64,000 nt of DNA from Tulasnella sp. 424 (lineage: Eukaryota > Basidiomycota > Agaricomycetes > Cantharellales > Tulasnellaceae). The translations under genes and the position numbers were made by a program. The DNA is taken from the NCBI GenBank assembly GCA_019633425.1, contig WSUB01000037.1:186001-250000 (forward strand). Reading direction: 5' to 3'. Below the pieces are notes generated by a model. It saw nothing but the letters and a program-made list of their open reading frames with translations. It ran no database searches and was not told where the DNA came from. Below, piece after piece: positions 1-9,316 of this stretch (the stretch's first letter is position 1; the number at the start of each line of letters is the position of its first letter).

Positions 1-16
1 TAATAAAGGGACCAAT

Positions 17-270
17 TTACTCACTGCAATCAAGAACGCATTGACGGATGTCCAAAGCATCTTTCTTTTCCTGGCAGCACTCACTGCAGAATGCAGCGCA
101 CTGTCGAGATTTGTTGTTAAATTAGTATCTACGCGGTGGTATGATCATAAAACACCCACTCCTGCTTGAGTTTCAGCTCGTGCTTTGGGCACCTTGCAAG
201 CTGGTGCTCCGGCGGCTGCGGCGAGCGAGGCAACAGAAAGCACAGCCAAAGCAAACCACGATGTCTTCAT
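17..270 (-). CDS. Small secreted cysteine-rich peptide (hypothetical)
   Basis: Two exons (270-160 and 100-17) joined over a 59-nt GT-AG intron (101-159) that contains a CTAAT branch-like site; the joined frame ends at TAA. The product is 64 aa. Residues 1-24 form a clear signal peptide (Lys3, then a Leu/Ala/Val core ending AAAAGAPA). The mature part has seven cysteines: C25, then C38, C42, C45, C46, C58 and C62 (pattern C-x3-C-x2-CC-x11-C-x3-C). The intron falls just before the Cys cluster, so the unspliced frame loses all but one Cys. I do not recognise the family. Small size, a signal peptide and a dense Cys array are usual for secreted fungal effector-like, antimicrobial or surface peptides, but function is inference only. 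A TATA-like box lies about 75 bp upstream of the ATG. Confidence 0.7.
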
Positions 271-341
271 TTCTGTGCTTGCTGTGAGTCGCGACGGTAG
301 GGGGGGGGAGTAATGAGTGCAGAAATAACACGAGTTAGGAC

Positions 342-348
342 TATATAT
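342..348 (-). promoter_or_regulatory. TATA-like box of the Cys-rich peptide gene
   Basis: TATATAT, read on either strand, centred about 75 bp upstream of the start codon at 270-268. Distance and sequence fit a core promoter. A run of nine or more G sits between it and the ATG at about 299-309. Confidence 0.45.
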
Positions 349-835
349 GCGCGGTAACTTGGCTGACGTGGTCGTTGTCGTCCATTTACCCAATGTCGGC
401 GAATTCTCTGAGATTCCGAATCTCCGACTGACGTGCCTCCGGACTTTGAGAAATGCATTTCGGACATTCGAGCAATGTTTCAGCAACGAATGATGGGCAT
501 TTCGAAGCCGTGCTTCCTGTGCGAGGTATGGCCGAGTGGTGTCACCCAAGAGATCGATCGACTTCGACACCGTCTGCCGACCGCACCAACTTCCCAGCGC
601 TAGATAATTTCCGAATCCCACCAACTTGGAAGCTTTCGGAACTTCACGAAGGCAGACTCAACCTTTCTCCAAAACAACCAGTAACGCGCAAGATGGGATA
701 TGCTAATCAACACTTCATTGTGACCAAACTGATGCGTTAAAGACGTTCCAAACATTGAGTATGTAAATGAAGTATCGGAATGAAACGATGGAATGGGGAA
801 CTGATACGAAAAGGAACGGGAGAGGACAAGTCCGA
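349..835. other. Intergenic, upstream of the Cys-rich peptide and 3' of eEF2
   Basis: About 490 bp between the promoter of the peptide gene and the eEF2 stop codon. The open frames here have no recognisable motif, splice partner or start context. It probably holds the peptide gene's upstream region and the eEF2 3' UTR. Confidence 0.5.
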
Positions 836-3800
836 TTACAGCTTGTCGTAATAGTTGTCGAGGGTTGGAATGTCGGGCTGAAAGGACGAAGGTTATGAGT
901 CTCGTCATAGTCAACAGTAAAAGAGGTAATACCTTGAGACCCTTTCGCGTCCGGATGGTCTTGACCATATCCTCGAACTTGCTGCCCTTCTCGAGTGGTG
1001 AACCGTTCATCACCTCCCAGTGGTCGAACACGGATTGAGGGAAGGCTTGTCCACCAGTCTGACTTCTCAGGTCGGCATTGAAACCGAAAGACTCCTGGAT
1101 AGGAAGGTAAGCCTTAACAGTGAAGATTGGGGTTCCGGGTCTCTGCTCTTCTGAGAAGACTTGGCCACGACGACGATTGAGCACACTGTAGATACCACCG
1201 ATGGCGTTTTCTGGGCATTGGATTTCGACGAGGTAGACGGGTTCTTGGAGAGTAGGATCGGCAAGCAAGCAAGCGGCATAGGTGACACGGCGCATGACGG
1301 GGATGACCTGTCCACCACCACGGTGGATGGCGTCGGTGTGAAGCTGGTAGGCAATCGATCTTTAGCACCCCGCGAACGACCAAAAGGCAAATTTGGTTCT
1401 TACCGTCACATCGAGAATGTTGACACGAACACCACGCATCGGCTCCTCAGCACAGACACCTTCCTTAGTAGCCCACTGGAAGGCGGCAATGCAAGAATCT
1501 TTGATTTCGTTGAGGTACTGAACACCCTTGGTGGTATCGACGAGCAGGTTAGGACCGGTGGTATCAGGGCCGAAGCACCAGATTTTCCTAGCATCGGTAA
1601 CGTCCCATCCGAAATCGTCGGCGAGGACACGGGCGCGGGCCTTGAAATCGTCTCTTGGGTTGACCTTCCCGTTCTCGATGGCAAGAGAAAGTTCTTCCTC
1701 GATAGGAGCAGCCTTGGCGAAGATACGGTTGTGCTTGTTCTGGGACTTGGACAAGGCAGTCATGGATGATTCGGTCTTGACAGTCTCTCGGTAACCGACG
1801 ACGGGGTCTGACTTCTTGAGAGGAACGCCAGCGTGGTCCTCCTCGAGATCCTAAAGGTTGATCGTGTTATTAACGCGTGTTTGAAGCAGAAGTAGAGCGG
1901 GTACACAACTAACCTTCAAGCAAATTTCCAAGTGCAACTCGCCAGCACCAGCGACAATGTGTTCACCGGACTCCGACACTATTACCAGGACGCAAGGATC
2001 AGACTTGGACAAGCGCTTGAGACCTTCAACGAGCTTGGGCAAATCGGCAGCGTTCTTCACTTCGACAGCGACTTGCACGACGGGACTGACGGAGAACTTC
2101 ATGACCTTCATGTTGTGTGCCGTCTCGCTGGTTGTCAAAGTACCGGACTTGAGGAGGAACTGATCGATACCGACGAGACCGACGATGTTGCCAGCAGGGC
2201 AGTCCTCAATAGCTTCCACGTAGCGACCCATCATGAGCACGGTACGCTGGATGGACTTGACGAAAAGATCTTCCTTCTTGCCGGGGACGAAGTTGGGGCC
2301 CTGGATGCGGACCTTGGGACCGGCACGAACGGTACCGGAGAAGACACGGCCGAAAGCGTAGAAGCGACCCTTATCGGAGGTCGGCACCATCTTCGAGACG
2401 TAGAGGACGAGGGGTCCCTTGGGGTCGCAATCACGGATACCGATGGCGGACTCGTCGTCCATAGGTCCCTCGTAGAGGGTCTGGACACGGTAGCGTTGGG
2501 CCGTTGCCGGGGAAGGAAGGTTGATGACAATCATCTCCAAGAGAGCCTCGCCAGCTGGCAAGAACTTCCTCATGATGACTTTGAGGAGCGCCTTGCCTTC
2601 AAGGTCCTTCTCGTCCTCCTCGAGCTTGACGTCGAGTTTAGCGCAGATGTTGGGGATTTCATCCTTTTTGAAGTTCATGACGATATCGAAGATCTTGAAG
2701 ATGGGATCGAGGACGAACAGGTTGAAAGCACGTTCGAGGTTCTTGCCATCGTCTGTGGTGCCTTTGGTACTCCACTTCTTGGTGGCCGGGTTGAAGTAGT
2801 TGTCACCCCATAACCTGGCCATCATTTTCTCCTTGTCAACACCAAACTTCTTGGCATATCTGGCCGCAAATTGGCGCAGGGTGAAAGCCCATCCGTGGAG
2901 ACCGGAACCGAAGGCGACGGTGCCCTTGTCGGGGTAGACTTGGACATCACCAAGAGCATCGTCGTGATAGGTGGAGATGATGACGTTAACGGATTCGATG
3001 GTACGTGAGAATGATTGGTAGAGATCTTCCTTGGCTACTTGGAGTTCGAGAAGGGCACGGTCGACCTTGTTGATGATGACGACGGGCTTGATGCGTTCCG
3101 TGAGTGCTTGTCGAAGCACAGTCTCGGTCTGGACACAGACACCCTCGACACAGTCTACGACGACAAGGGCACCATCGGTGACACGGAGGGCAGCAGTGAC
3201 CTCAGACGAGAAGTCGACGTGACCTGGCGAGTCGATCAGGTTGATAAGGAACTCGCTGCCTGTGTGGAAAAAAGGCAGAGTATTGCAGGGTATGTCAGTC
3301 ACGTGCTGTGACCCGCGGAAATGCGATCCACGAAATCGGAGTAGCAGGGGACCGACCTTCAGTTTTCTGCTTAATGGCACTGACTTCCTCCTTGTTGACC
3401 TCGAAGTACATTGAGATGGCTGTTGACTTGATTGTGATACCTCGTTCCTTCTCGTCGTCTCGGGTGTCCGTAAACCGCATGTCGCCGGCTTTTGAAGATG
3501 CAATGATACCGGCTTTCGACACTAGTGAGTCGGTGAGGGTTGACTTGCCGTGGTCGACTGCAATCGCCAATACAGGTGAGTCGATATCGCGGAGCAACCA
3601 TGGGTGCACTCACCATGGGCAATGACGGACATGTTACGGATGTTGGTGGGCTTGTCCATGAGCGCCCGGATCTGATCTGAAATGGCGAACCGACGCGGTC
3701 AGCATCGATGCTGTCGTCGACAGCCGTGATAAAAGAACCAACCGATTGTGAAGTTACTGCCAACGTCGACGAAGTCATTGGATCTCAGTCAGCATTGCAA

Positions 3801-3842
3801 TCGTTAAGAGTAGGCGACGAAGAGTTGGAGGACTTACACCAT
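836..3842 (-). CDS. EFT1: Translation elongation factor 2 (eEF2)
   Basis: GTPase that moves peptidyl-tRNA and mRNA through the cytoplasmic ribosome. Eight exons: 3842-3838, 3756-3743, 3676-3614, 3557-3357, 3259-1914, 1850-1404, 1343-933, 877-836. They join in frame to 842 aa, the length of yeast eEF2. Visible motifs: P-loop AHVDHGKST (residues 26-34), Thr57 in [13 protein letters not shown] (the eEF2-kinase site region), switch II DSPGH, NKVD for guanine recognition, and AIHRGGGQ with the diphthamide-accepting His at residue 699. The C-terminus is DNYYDKL. The first two exons are only 5 and 14 nt, forced by the conserved start MVNFTIDQIR. The symbol follows the yeast name. Very secure. Confidence 0.97.
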
Positions 3843-4230
3843 GGTGACTAGCTATACAAGGGTGATACAAAGGGTGGATTTTGGCAGCGCTGTGGTCTAC
3901 GAGAACGAGCGCGAGTTGAGGGGTATGGAAGAGAGAGCAAGGGAGGCTGAATCGATCCCGTCTTAGATATAAGAAAGATTGACCTGACTCGCCTCCACTT
4001 TCGGAGCAAACACGGCGGAACCGACCGCATTCTCACATCACCACTCACCTCCACTCACCGTCTCATTTACCTTTTTAGGCTCTCCGACCACCGGACCAAC
4101 CCGTTCCAACGACGGGCTTCTGCATCATGACTCGATAAGTTTTTGGTTCGGACCCGATTCGCTGTATTATTCTACACATGCACCCAAGAAATAATTTGGA
4201 AGAAAAACCGACATGCATCGCTCTAGGCCC
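3843..4230. promoter_or_regulatory. eEF2 upstream region
   Basis: 388 bp between the eEF2 ATG (3842) and the stop of the next minus-strand gene (4231). On the minus strand it has a TATA-like stretch (CTTATATCT at about 3963-3973, some 125 bp before the ATG). It should contain the eEF2 promoter and the 3' end of the beta-trefoil gene. No coding signal seen. Confidence 0.4.
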
Positions 4231-5360
4231 CTAAATAGGTCGGGTTACATGCCTGTTGTGCAGGATAGGAACGATCTCCCATTTACGACGAGTCACGGTT
4301 GCTGTGGATCCCCTCTCCTTCTCCATCCATCCCAGCGGGAGGTTGAGCATCCGGACTTCTCTCCGACGGGAAGGCGAATCGTCATCCGCGTGCTCCGGTC
4401 TTTCCTCCTCCAAGGTCTCATCATCTCTCAAGTCGTAGTCTCCTCGTTCCACATGAGCCGCGCTCGTCGCTGCATTCGGAGAACCAAATGGGTTCAGCGC
4501 AATTCGCGAAGCGGCAGTAGTGAGGAAGTCGAGCGACGCTTCAGCGAAGGACTTGTCGCGTTTGAGAGGAACAGCCGATAAGATGTAATCCCTTTCTTTC
4601 CATGCTTGGGATGGGTATGCCGAAGGGGCAGGGTAGGAGGGGTCACATGCGAAAGCAATTCTGAGGAGACCTGAGCCACGGTCGTAGGAGAAGCGGGGAA
4701 GCGGATGAGCGTAATGGTTCGGGAAAGGATAGGTGACCGGCCTATGACGGCGTACAACTAGCCGACCATCATCGATATCGATAGGGAGGCCCGCGACTTT
4801 TGAGCAAAGGTGGCCGTTGTAGTCCATGAAAAACAGCTGTGTCAAGGGCGTGACGATGTGTCAGCACTAGGGTCGTTTGTCCGTGGTCACGCATGGCGGC
4901 GGGGATATGGACGGACCTGGTTATCAGCCTCCGGATCCCGCATAACTTCGGTAAAATAAAAATCTATTCAGCGCGTGTTACAGAGAGTGTAAAGTGTTAC
5001 GATTCTAATCGCTTACCTTCGACCAGACTAGACTCCTTCTCGGTCCATAGAATGACATCGGTTCCATCATCATGTTCGCCCCTAGCCACATCCAGAACCT
5101 TGTTGGCGCCTACATTTCTGCGATAAGAAGATACACGATTTATGTCAGTAGAGAGAGATAAGGCACTACCGCCGTGGATTTACGGACTTGATCAAAAAGT
5201 AGCCACCAGGAAACCCAGTCTCGGCGTTGATGTAAACCCCACCGCTCCCAGAAGGACCAGAGTACGATGATCTAGGAGAGTAGGATGGCGGAGGCGGGAT
5301 CGTCGTGTCGATAGGACTGGCAACCGGGCTTGCAATTACATCATTATCGGGAGTCGACAT
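4231..5360 (-). CDS. Ricin-B-like beta-trefoil domain protein (hypothetical)
   Basis: Four exons (5360-5170, 5117-5017, 4945-4917, 4836-4231) join to 308 aa. Residues 1-50 are Ser/Pro-rich. Residues about 52-140 resemble a fungal ricin-B/beta-trefoil lectin fold: GGYFLIKSVN, then NKVLDVARG, GTDVILWTEK, NQLFFMDYNGHLCSK, the usual layout of Q/N-x-F/W repeats. The remaining C-terminal half carries YDLRDDETLEEE and a conserved-looking LPLGWMEKERG stretch but no domain I know. There is no signal peptide, so it is probably intracellular. Sugar binding is possible but unproven; the classic QxW motif is degenerate (NQLFF). An in-frame ATG at 5402 could add 14 residues; I chose 5360 because MSTPDND fits the family start better. 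Confidence 0.62.
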
Positions 5361-5560
5361 TCTGGCGGTGGTGGTGGAAGAGTTCGTTCTGCTTTGCTGC
5401 AATCACCTCAGGGAGCACAGCGCACTGCCGGCGCAAACAGACACACGCATCCAACGTGCCGGACGAGGAGAGTACAAACAGTGCGTACGATACATGAACG
5501 AAAAATGACCAAGTTCTTGCATCGTAAATAAATACACAATCGAGCTCATGATCACCGAGT

Positions 5561-7724
5561 TCATGAGGGAGGAGTAGGTGCAACTGGTGCGGTCACGACT
5601 GGAGGGGCGACATAGTCCCCAAAGCCGAACTTTTTCATATCGAGGACAGCTACCCCTCTATTCTCCAAGCACATTCCAAGCTGATCACCCGTCGTCTGCC
5701 ACTGAATGTCGAAGACGCCGCCGGACTGGCAATCCCATTCAAAGAGCACGTTACCGGTCTAGAGGAAGGAAAATCCAGCGTAAGGGAGGGTCTTTGGAGT
5801 GTGCGCATACCAAGGCCACTTACAGCGGTATCGTAAATCAGAACACGGCCATCAGCTGATCCAGTAGCAAGATACCGCCCTCGAGGGCTGAACGACTGTG
5901 TGTACACTCGGTCCCGGTGATTCAGGAGTTCCTTCACGCAGGATCCATTTCGGGTATCCCATATCCTCGAAGTGTTGTCGAACGACGTTCTGATGGAGAA
6001 ATGGTGGGTTAAGAACTCAAACTTGATTCACGGTCCGGCGACTCACGATACGAGCAAGTACTGCATTGCTGGGTCCGTGCTTGGGCACCAACCCAGGGAC
6101 GACACTTCTCTGACATGGCCCCTCAGCACGCACTTCTGTGCAGGATCGGTTTGACCAATGGGAGGCCGGATAGGGGCATCGTCCTTCACAACGGACATGT
6201 CCCAAACGCGAATAGTTCGGTCGTCACTTGAGGATGCAAGGAGGGTCTTGTCCTTTGACAGGCGTACGAGATTGACCTCGTCTTCGTGGCCGATGAACGT
6301 GCGGATGGGAGGTTGTTCGCCAAGACGGCAAACGTTGACTTGCCGGTCAATAGCACACGAAATAAAGGTTTTGTTGTCGAACCAGACGGCATCAAGCACG
6401 GAACCTGTGGGCATACCAGCACGCTTAATGCCGACAAGTAGAGCTAAAGCTTTTCGAGAAACTACGTACCACTGTGGAGCCGGAAGAGTTGGTGAATCTT
6501 GTCCGGTTTTAGGGTCATCATATCCCATACAACAACTGTCCCATCCAGACTAGCACTAAGCAAGAATGAAGCATCGGGAGACCACCTGTTGGTGAATATT
6601 GGTCCTTGATGGAACTTCAAGTTGAACTGATGTGCGCCTTCAGCTGTCCAAACTCGGACAACGCCATCATAGCAACCAGTTGCAAGGCGGGCTCCTGTAC
6701 GATCCCAGTCTATAGCTGTAATATCGCGAGCGTCTGCTGGATCTGGCTGATGCCTAAGGGCAACGGGAGTGAACAATGGAGCGGGCGGGACTGGTACGTT
6801 CCATAATCGAACCGTAGCATCCTTCGATCTGGGAATATATTGGGTTTGAGTATGATGCGGGGAGAAAATCTACGTCAATACTCACCCAGTGGCTAGGACG
6901 TTGGGTTTCAAAGGATGCCATTGACAAATGAACACCTTGTGGATGAGACGCGCGTTTAGTCTCCACAACATGTCGACGCTAACATGGTGTGATTTACCTC
7001 GGATTCGTGGCCGTTCATCAAAATAGCGCCCTCTCCGTAGCCTTTTCGCATTCGAGCGCCCTCGGCAGAAACTATGCGGCGACCCATGAGACATGGCAGA
7101 TGCGGTCGCCCAGTTTCAGACTTACCGGTCTCGACAGCTGCATCCTCCGTGCGAGCTCGTTTCTCCAACCTTCCTTCGAGTCTTGGACTTCCTTTACGTT
7201 TTTCGAGACCATTGCCATATGTTGGTGAGCCAGGCCTGGGCGGGGGGAACAGTTCTTGTCGTCGACGTGCCATCTCGGGAGGTGAGGGTAAGAGGTGAGG
7301 GCCTTGACTGCATACATGGGCTTTGAGAATGCTGAACGGGGCGTTGCATTGGTCATTTGGGTTGCTGCCGTCCTATGTGCCGGAATTGGTTGCCAAGTGG
7401 TCGGGGTGTAGTGCCATACAAAGAATGAGTGAGGAACAGAAAACAAATATCAGAGGTTCGTTCCTCTTCACGACGTAAAAATAAACTGTTGAGATAGCGT
7501 ACACGTCGAAAGTGTGCCTCCGCTTCAGAATAAAGGAGCGCCTTGTTCAATAGTTTGATGAGTTCACCTCTTGGAATGCGGACGTTGAGGTTTGGCGAAG
7601 AGTCCAATCTCGCTTCGTGGCGCAGTGCGTAGGACGTATGCGAAAATCCAGCATCTTCGAGATATGAGTAGATGAGGGCATTCACATCGTCTGAGGTTAT
7701 TCTGAGATTAGGTAGGCGGGCCAT
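5561..7724 (-). CDS. TBL1/Sif2-type LisH-WD40 corepressor subunit
   Basis: Eight exons (7724-7503, 7372-7126, 7071-6998, 6935-6886, 6828-6470, 6404-6047, 5989-5824, 5758-5561) join to 557 aa. The ATG sits in a strong context (CCACCATGG on the minus strand). Residues 8-40 are a LisH motif of TBL1 type (DDVNALIYSYLEDAGFSHTS), followed by a KALLYSEAEAHFRR helix. The second half is a WD40 propeller with repeats such as VFICQWHPLKPNVLATG, TGCYDGVVRVW, SASLDGTVVVWD, ASSSDDRTIRVWD, TSFDNTSRIWD and TGSADGRVLIYD. Relatives are human TBL1X/TBL1XR1 (NCoR/SMRT-HDAC3) and yeast Sif2 (Set3C), so a role in histone-deacetylase corepression is likely. Residues 110-165 are a basic, family-variable linker. Confidence 0.88.
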
Positions 7725-8116
7725 GGTGGCAGTCAAGGGTGGTCGGTCCAAAGTGAAAGCGGAAGAACAAACGAAGCCAAGCACCCGCCACATGGGCGGT
7801 TACATATTTCTCTCCGTTCCCGCAAGAGGTCGTCAAAAAATGGCTTTATAAAGCATTTGCTGTTATTTTATGCGGTTATACTGCATTGCTCTTTCTCCCG
7901 AAATGATGTGAACACTTGCAAGGGTGGATGCCGTCTTAGGACCTCAGCTGTGGCGTGGAACTGGTTGGGCGAACTAGCCTAGTCGGCGACCGGATGATGT
8001 TCATCACTTCTTAAACGCCCACTTCATAACCCCATGAATAGTTTTCTTACCTCCAACCTCAACCTCCCGCTCCTTTTTTTCACTCCCTTCCTTTTACTTT
8101 TTACCCCCCCAACAAG
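7725..8116. promoter_or_regulatory. Divergent promoter region
   Basis: 392 bp separating the TBL1-like gene (minus) from a small membrane-protein gene (plus). Just before the plus-strand ATG there is a CT-rich tract (about 8055-8110) typical of basidiomycete leaders. No separate gene seen. Confidence 0.4.
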
Positions 8117-8581
8117 ATGCCTTCGCTTTACACTCGCGCGATGACTGATCTCAACTCTTGCCCAAACTCGTCTGTAAAATGTAATACGGCATCGGGAGAT
8201 ACCAACCCTTCCTCAACTCCCCAACAGTTGCTTGGAAGTCAGCCGCAGGGCGCATACATCGGACTCGCTATTGTACTGGTTCTGCTCCTGCTCGCCTTCA
8301 TCGGGTGGGTGGGTTTCGGAGGTGGAGCTGAGCGCTTCACCCGGTTCTGGGCTCGGCTTCGCGACAGAAGAAAGACGGATGATTCGAAGAACGGGGCTCC
8401 GCCAACTCCTAATCCGGATAAGGAGAGCGTTGCGGAGGAGCACCTTGGGGCGACGGAGCGAGGGTCGAGTGAAAGCATCAAGAAAACCGAGAGTTCCAGT
8501 GTCCACACGCTGGGCGACCGCTTGCCCTCGATACCCGAGGAGCCGAGATCCCCGTCACCATGGAAGACGAGCCGTACATGA
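8117..8581 (+). CDS. Small single-pass membrane protein (hypothetical)
   Basis: A single uninterrupted frame of 154 aa. Residues 1-45 are polar and Ser/Asn/Thr-rich without a signal peptide. One strong membrane segment spans about residues 46-69 (IGLAIVLVLLLLAFIGWVGF). Next comes a basic stretch, RFWARLRDRRK, then a polar tail rich in Ser, Glu and Pro. The positive patch right after the membrane helix suggests the N-terminus faces out and the C-terminal tail is cytoplasmic. An alternative start is Met9. No family recognised. A CT-rich leader precedes the ATG and it shares a 392-bp intergenic region with the TBL1-like gene. Confidence 0.6.
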   Translation: MPSLYTRAMTDLNSCPNSSVKCNTASGDTNPSSTPQQLLGSQPQGAYIGLAIVLVLLLLAFIGWVGFGGGAERFTRFWARLRDRRKTDDSKNGAPPTPNPDKESVAEEHLGATERGSSESIKKTESSSVHTLGDRLPSIPEEPRSPSPWKTSRT

Positions 8582-9316
8582 ATTTCAATGATACTCGTCA
8601 GTCAGCCTGAAGATGAGGGAGAAGAATGATCACTGACGGGTATCTCGAACAGCTTACAGCTACAATGGACGCTTTCCACCTTACATTCGATCGTTTTGAT
8701 ACCACTCGCCATCCTTGCATTTACATCATTATTATATCATCGTCCTTGAATTCTTGTACAGCAGTTCTACTTAGAAATCGATTGTTCATACGCGCCGACT
8801 AGTAAAGCGAGCGTTTTGCGGTGAGGTGAATCCACTTCATGAGGTCTTCCGCTTGGCAGCTAGGATGCCGTGCCGATGGTTTCGATTGCTTCCGCTGCGG
8901 TGGGCACCATGTTTTGGAATGAGGTCTTCCACTTGGCAGGATGCCGTGCCGAAGGGTGGGAACTTCTCGATTGCTTCGCTGCGGTGAACACCAAGGATTG
9001 AGACACCACATCCGCAATCAAAGGAACGCTCTTACCTTGCATCCAATTAACAGATAGACTCCTTCTACGCGCAGTTCCAGCATTGCGGTCAAGACAGTCA
9101 ACGGCACAGATGCACAGGGTTTTCGTGGGAATGTCTGCGTTTGTTCGCTCGAACGATCGTCGTGTCTATATTAATCTGCGTCGTTTGCCTTGCACACCAG
9201 CCACCACGACAGCAAAAATCTCTCCTAGACCTATACCCGACACTGCATTCGACCAACTCATCACCTCACTCGTTTACTCTTAAATTCGAGCTACTGAACT
9301 GCCGTCTCAGGCATTC
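8582..9316. other. Intergenic with a tandem repeat
   Basis: 735 bp between the small membrane-protein gene and the ABCA transporter. It holds the imperfect 80-bp tandem duplication (listed separately). Nothing else in it looks coding. Confidence 0.5.
8839..9001. repeat. Two-copy imperfect tandem repeat, period about 80 bp
   Basis: Copy 1 starts at 8839 and copy 2 at 8919. Both open with ATGAGGTCTTCC and share CTTGGCAG, GATGCCGTGCCG, TCGATTGCTTC, GCTGCGGTG and a closing ACCA..GGA block. They differ by small gaps (CTA missing in copy 2, about 6 extra bases after GCCGA). A shorter related fragment (GTGAGGTGAATCCACTTC) lies just before copy 1. No terminal inverted repeats. Confidence 0.75.

Noticed and set aside
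1161..1769. 202-codon plus-strand open frame
   Set aside because: Exactly antisense to eEF2 exons; a codon-bias shadow.
1932..2813. 293-codon plus-strand open frame
   Set aside because: Antisense to the main eEF2 exon; acidic, no motif.
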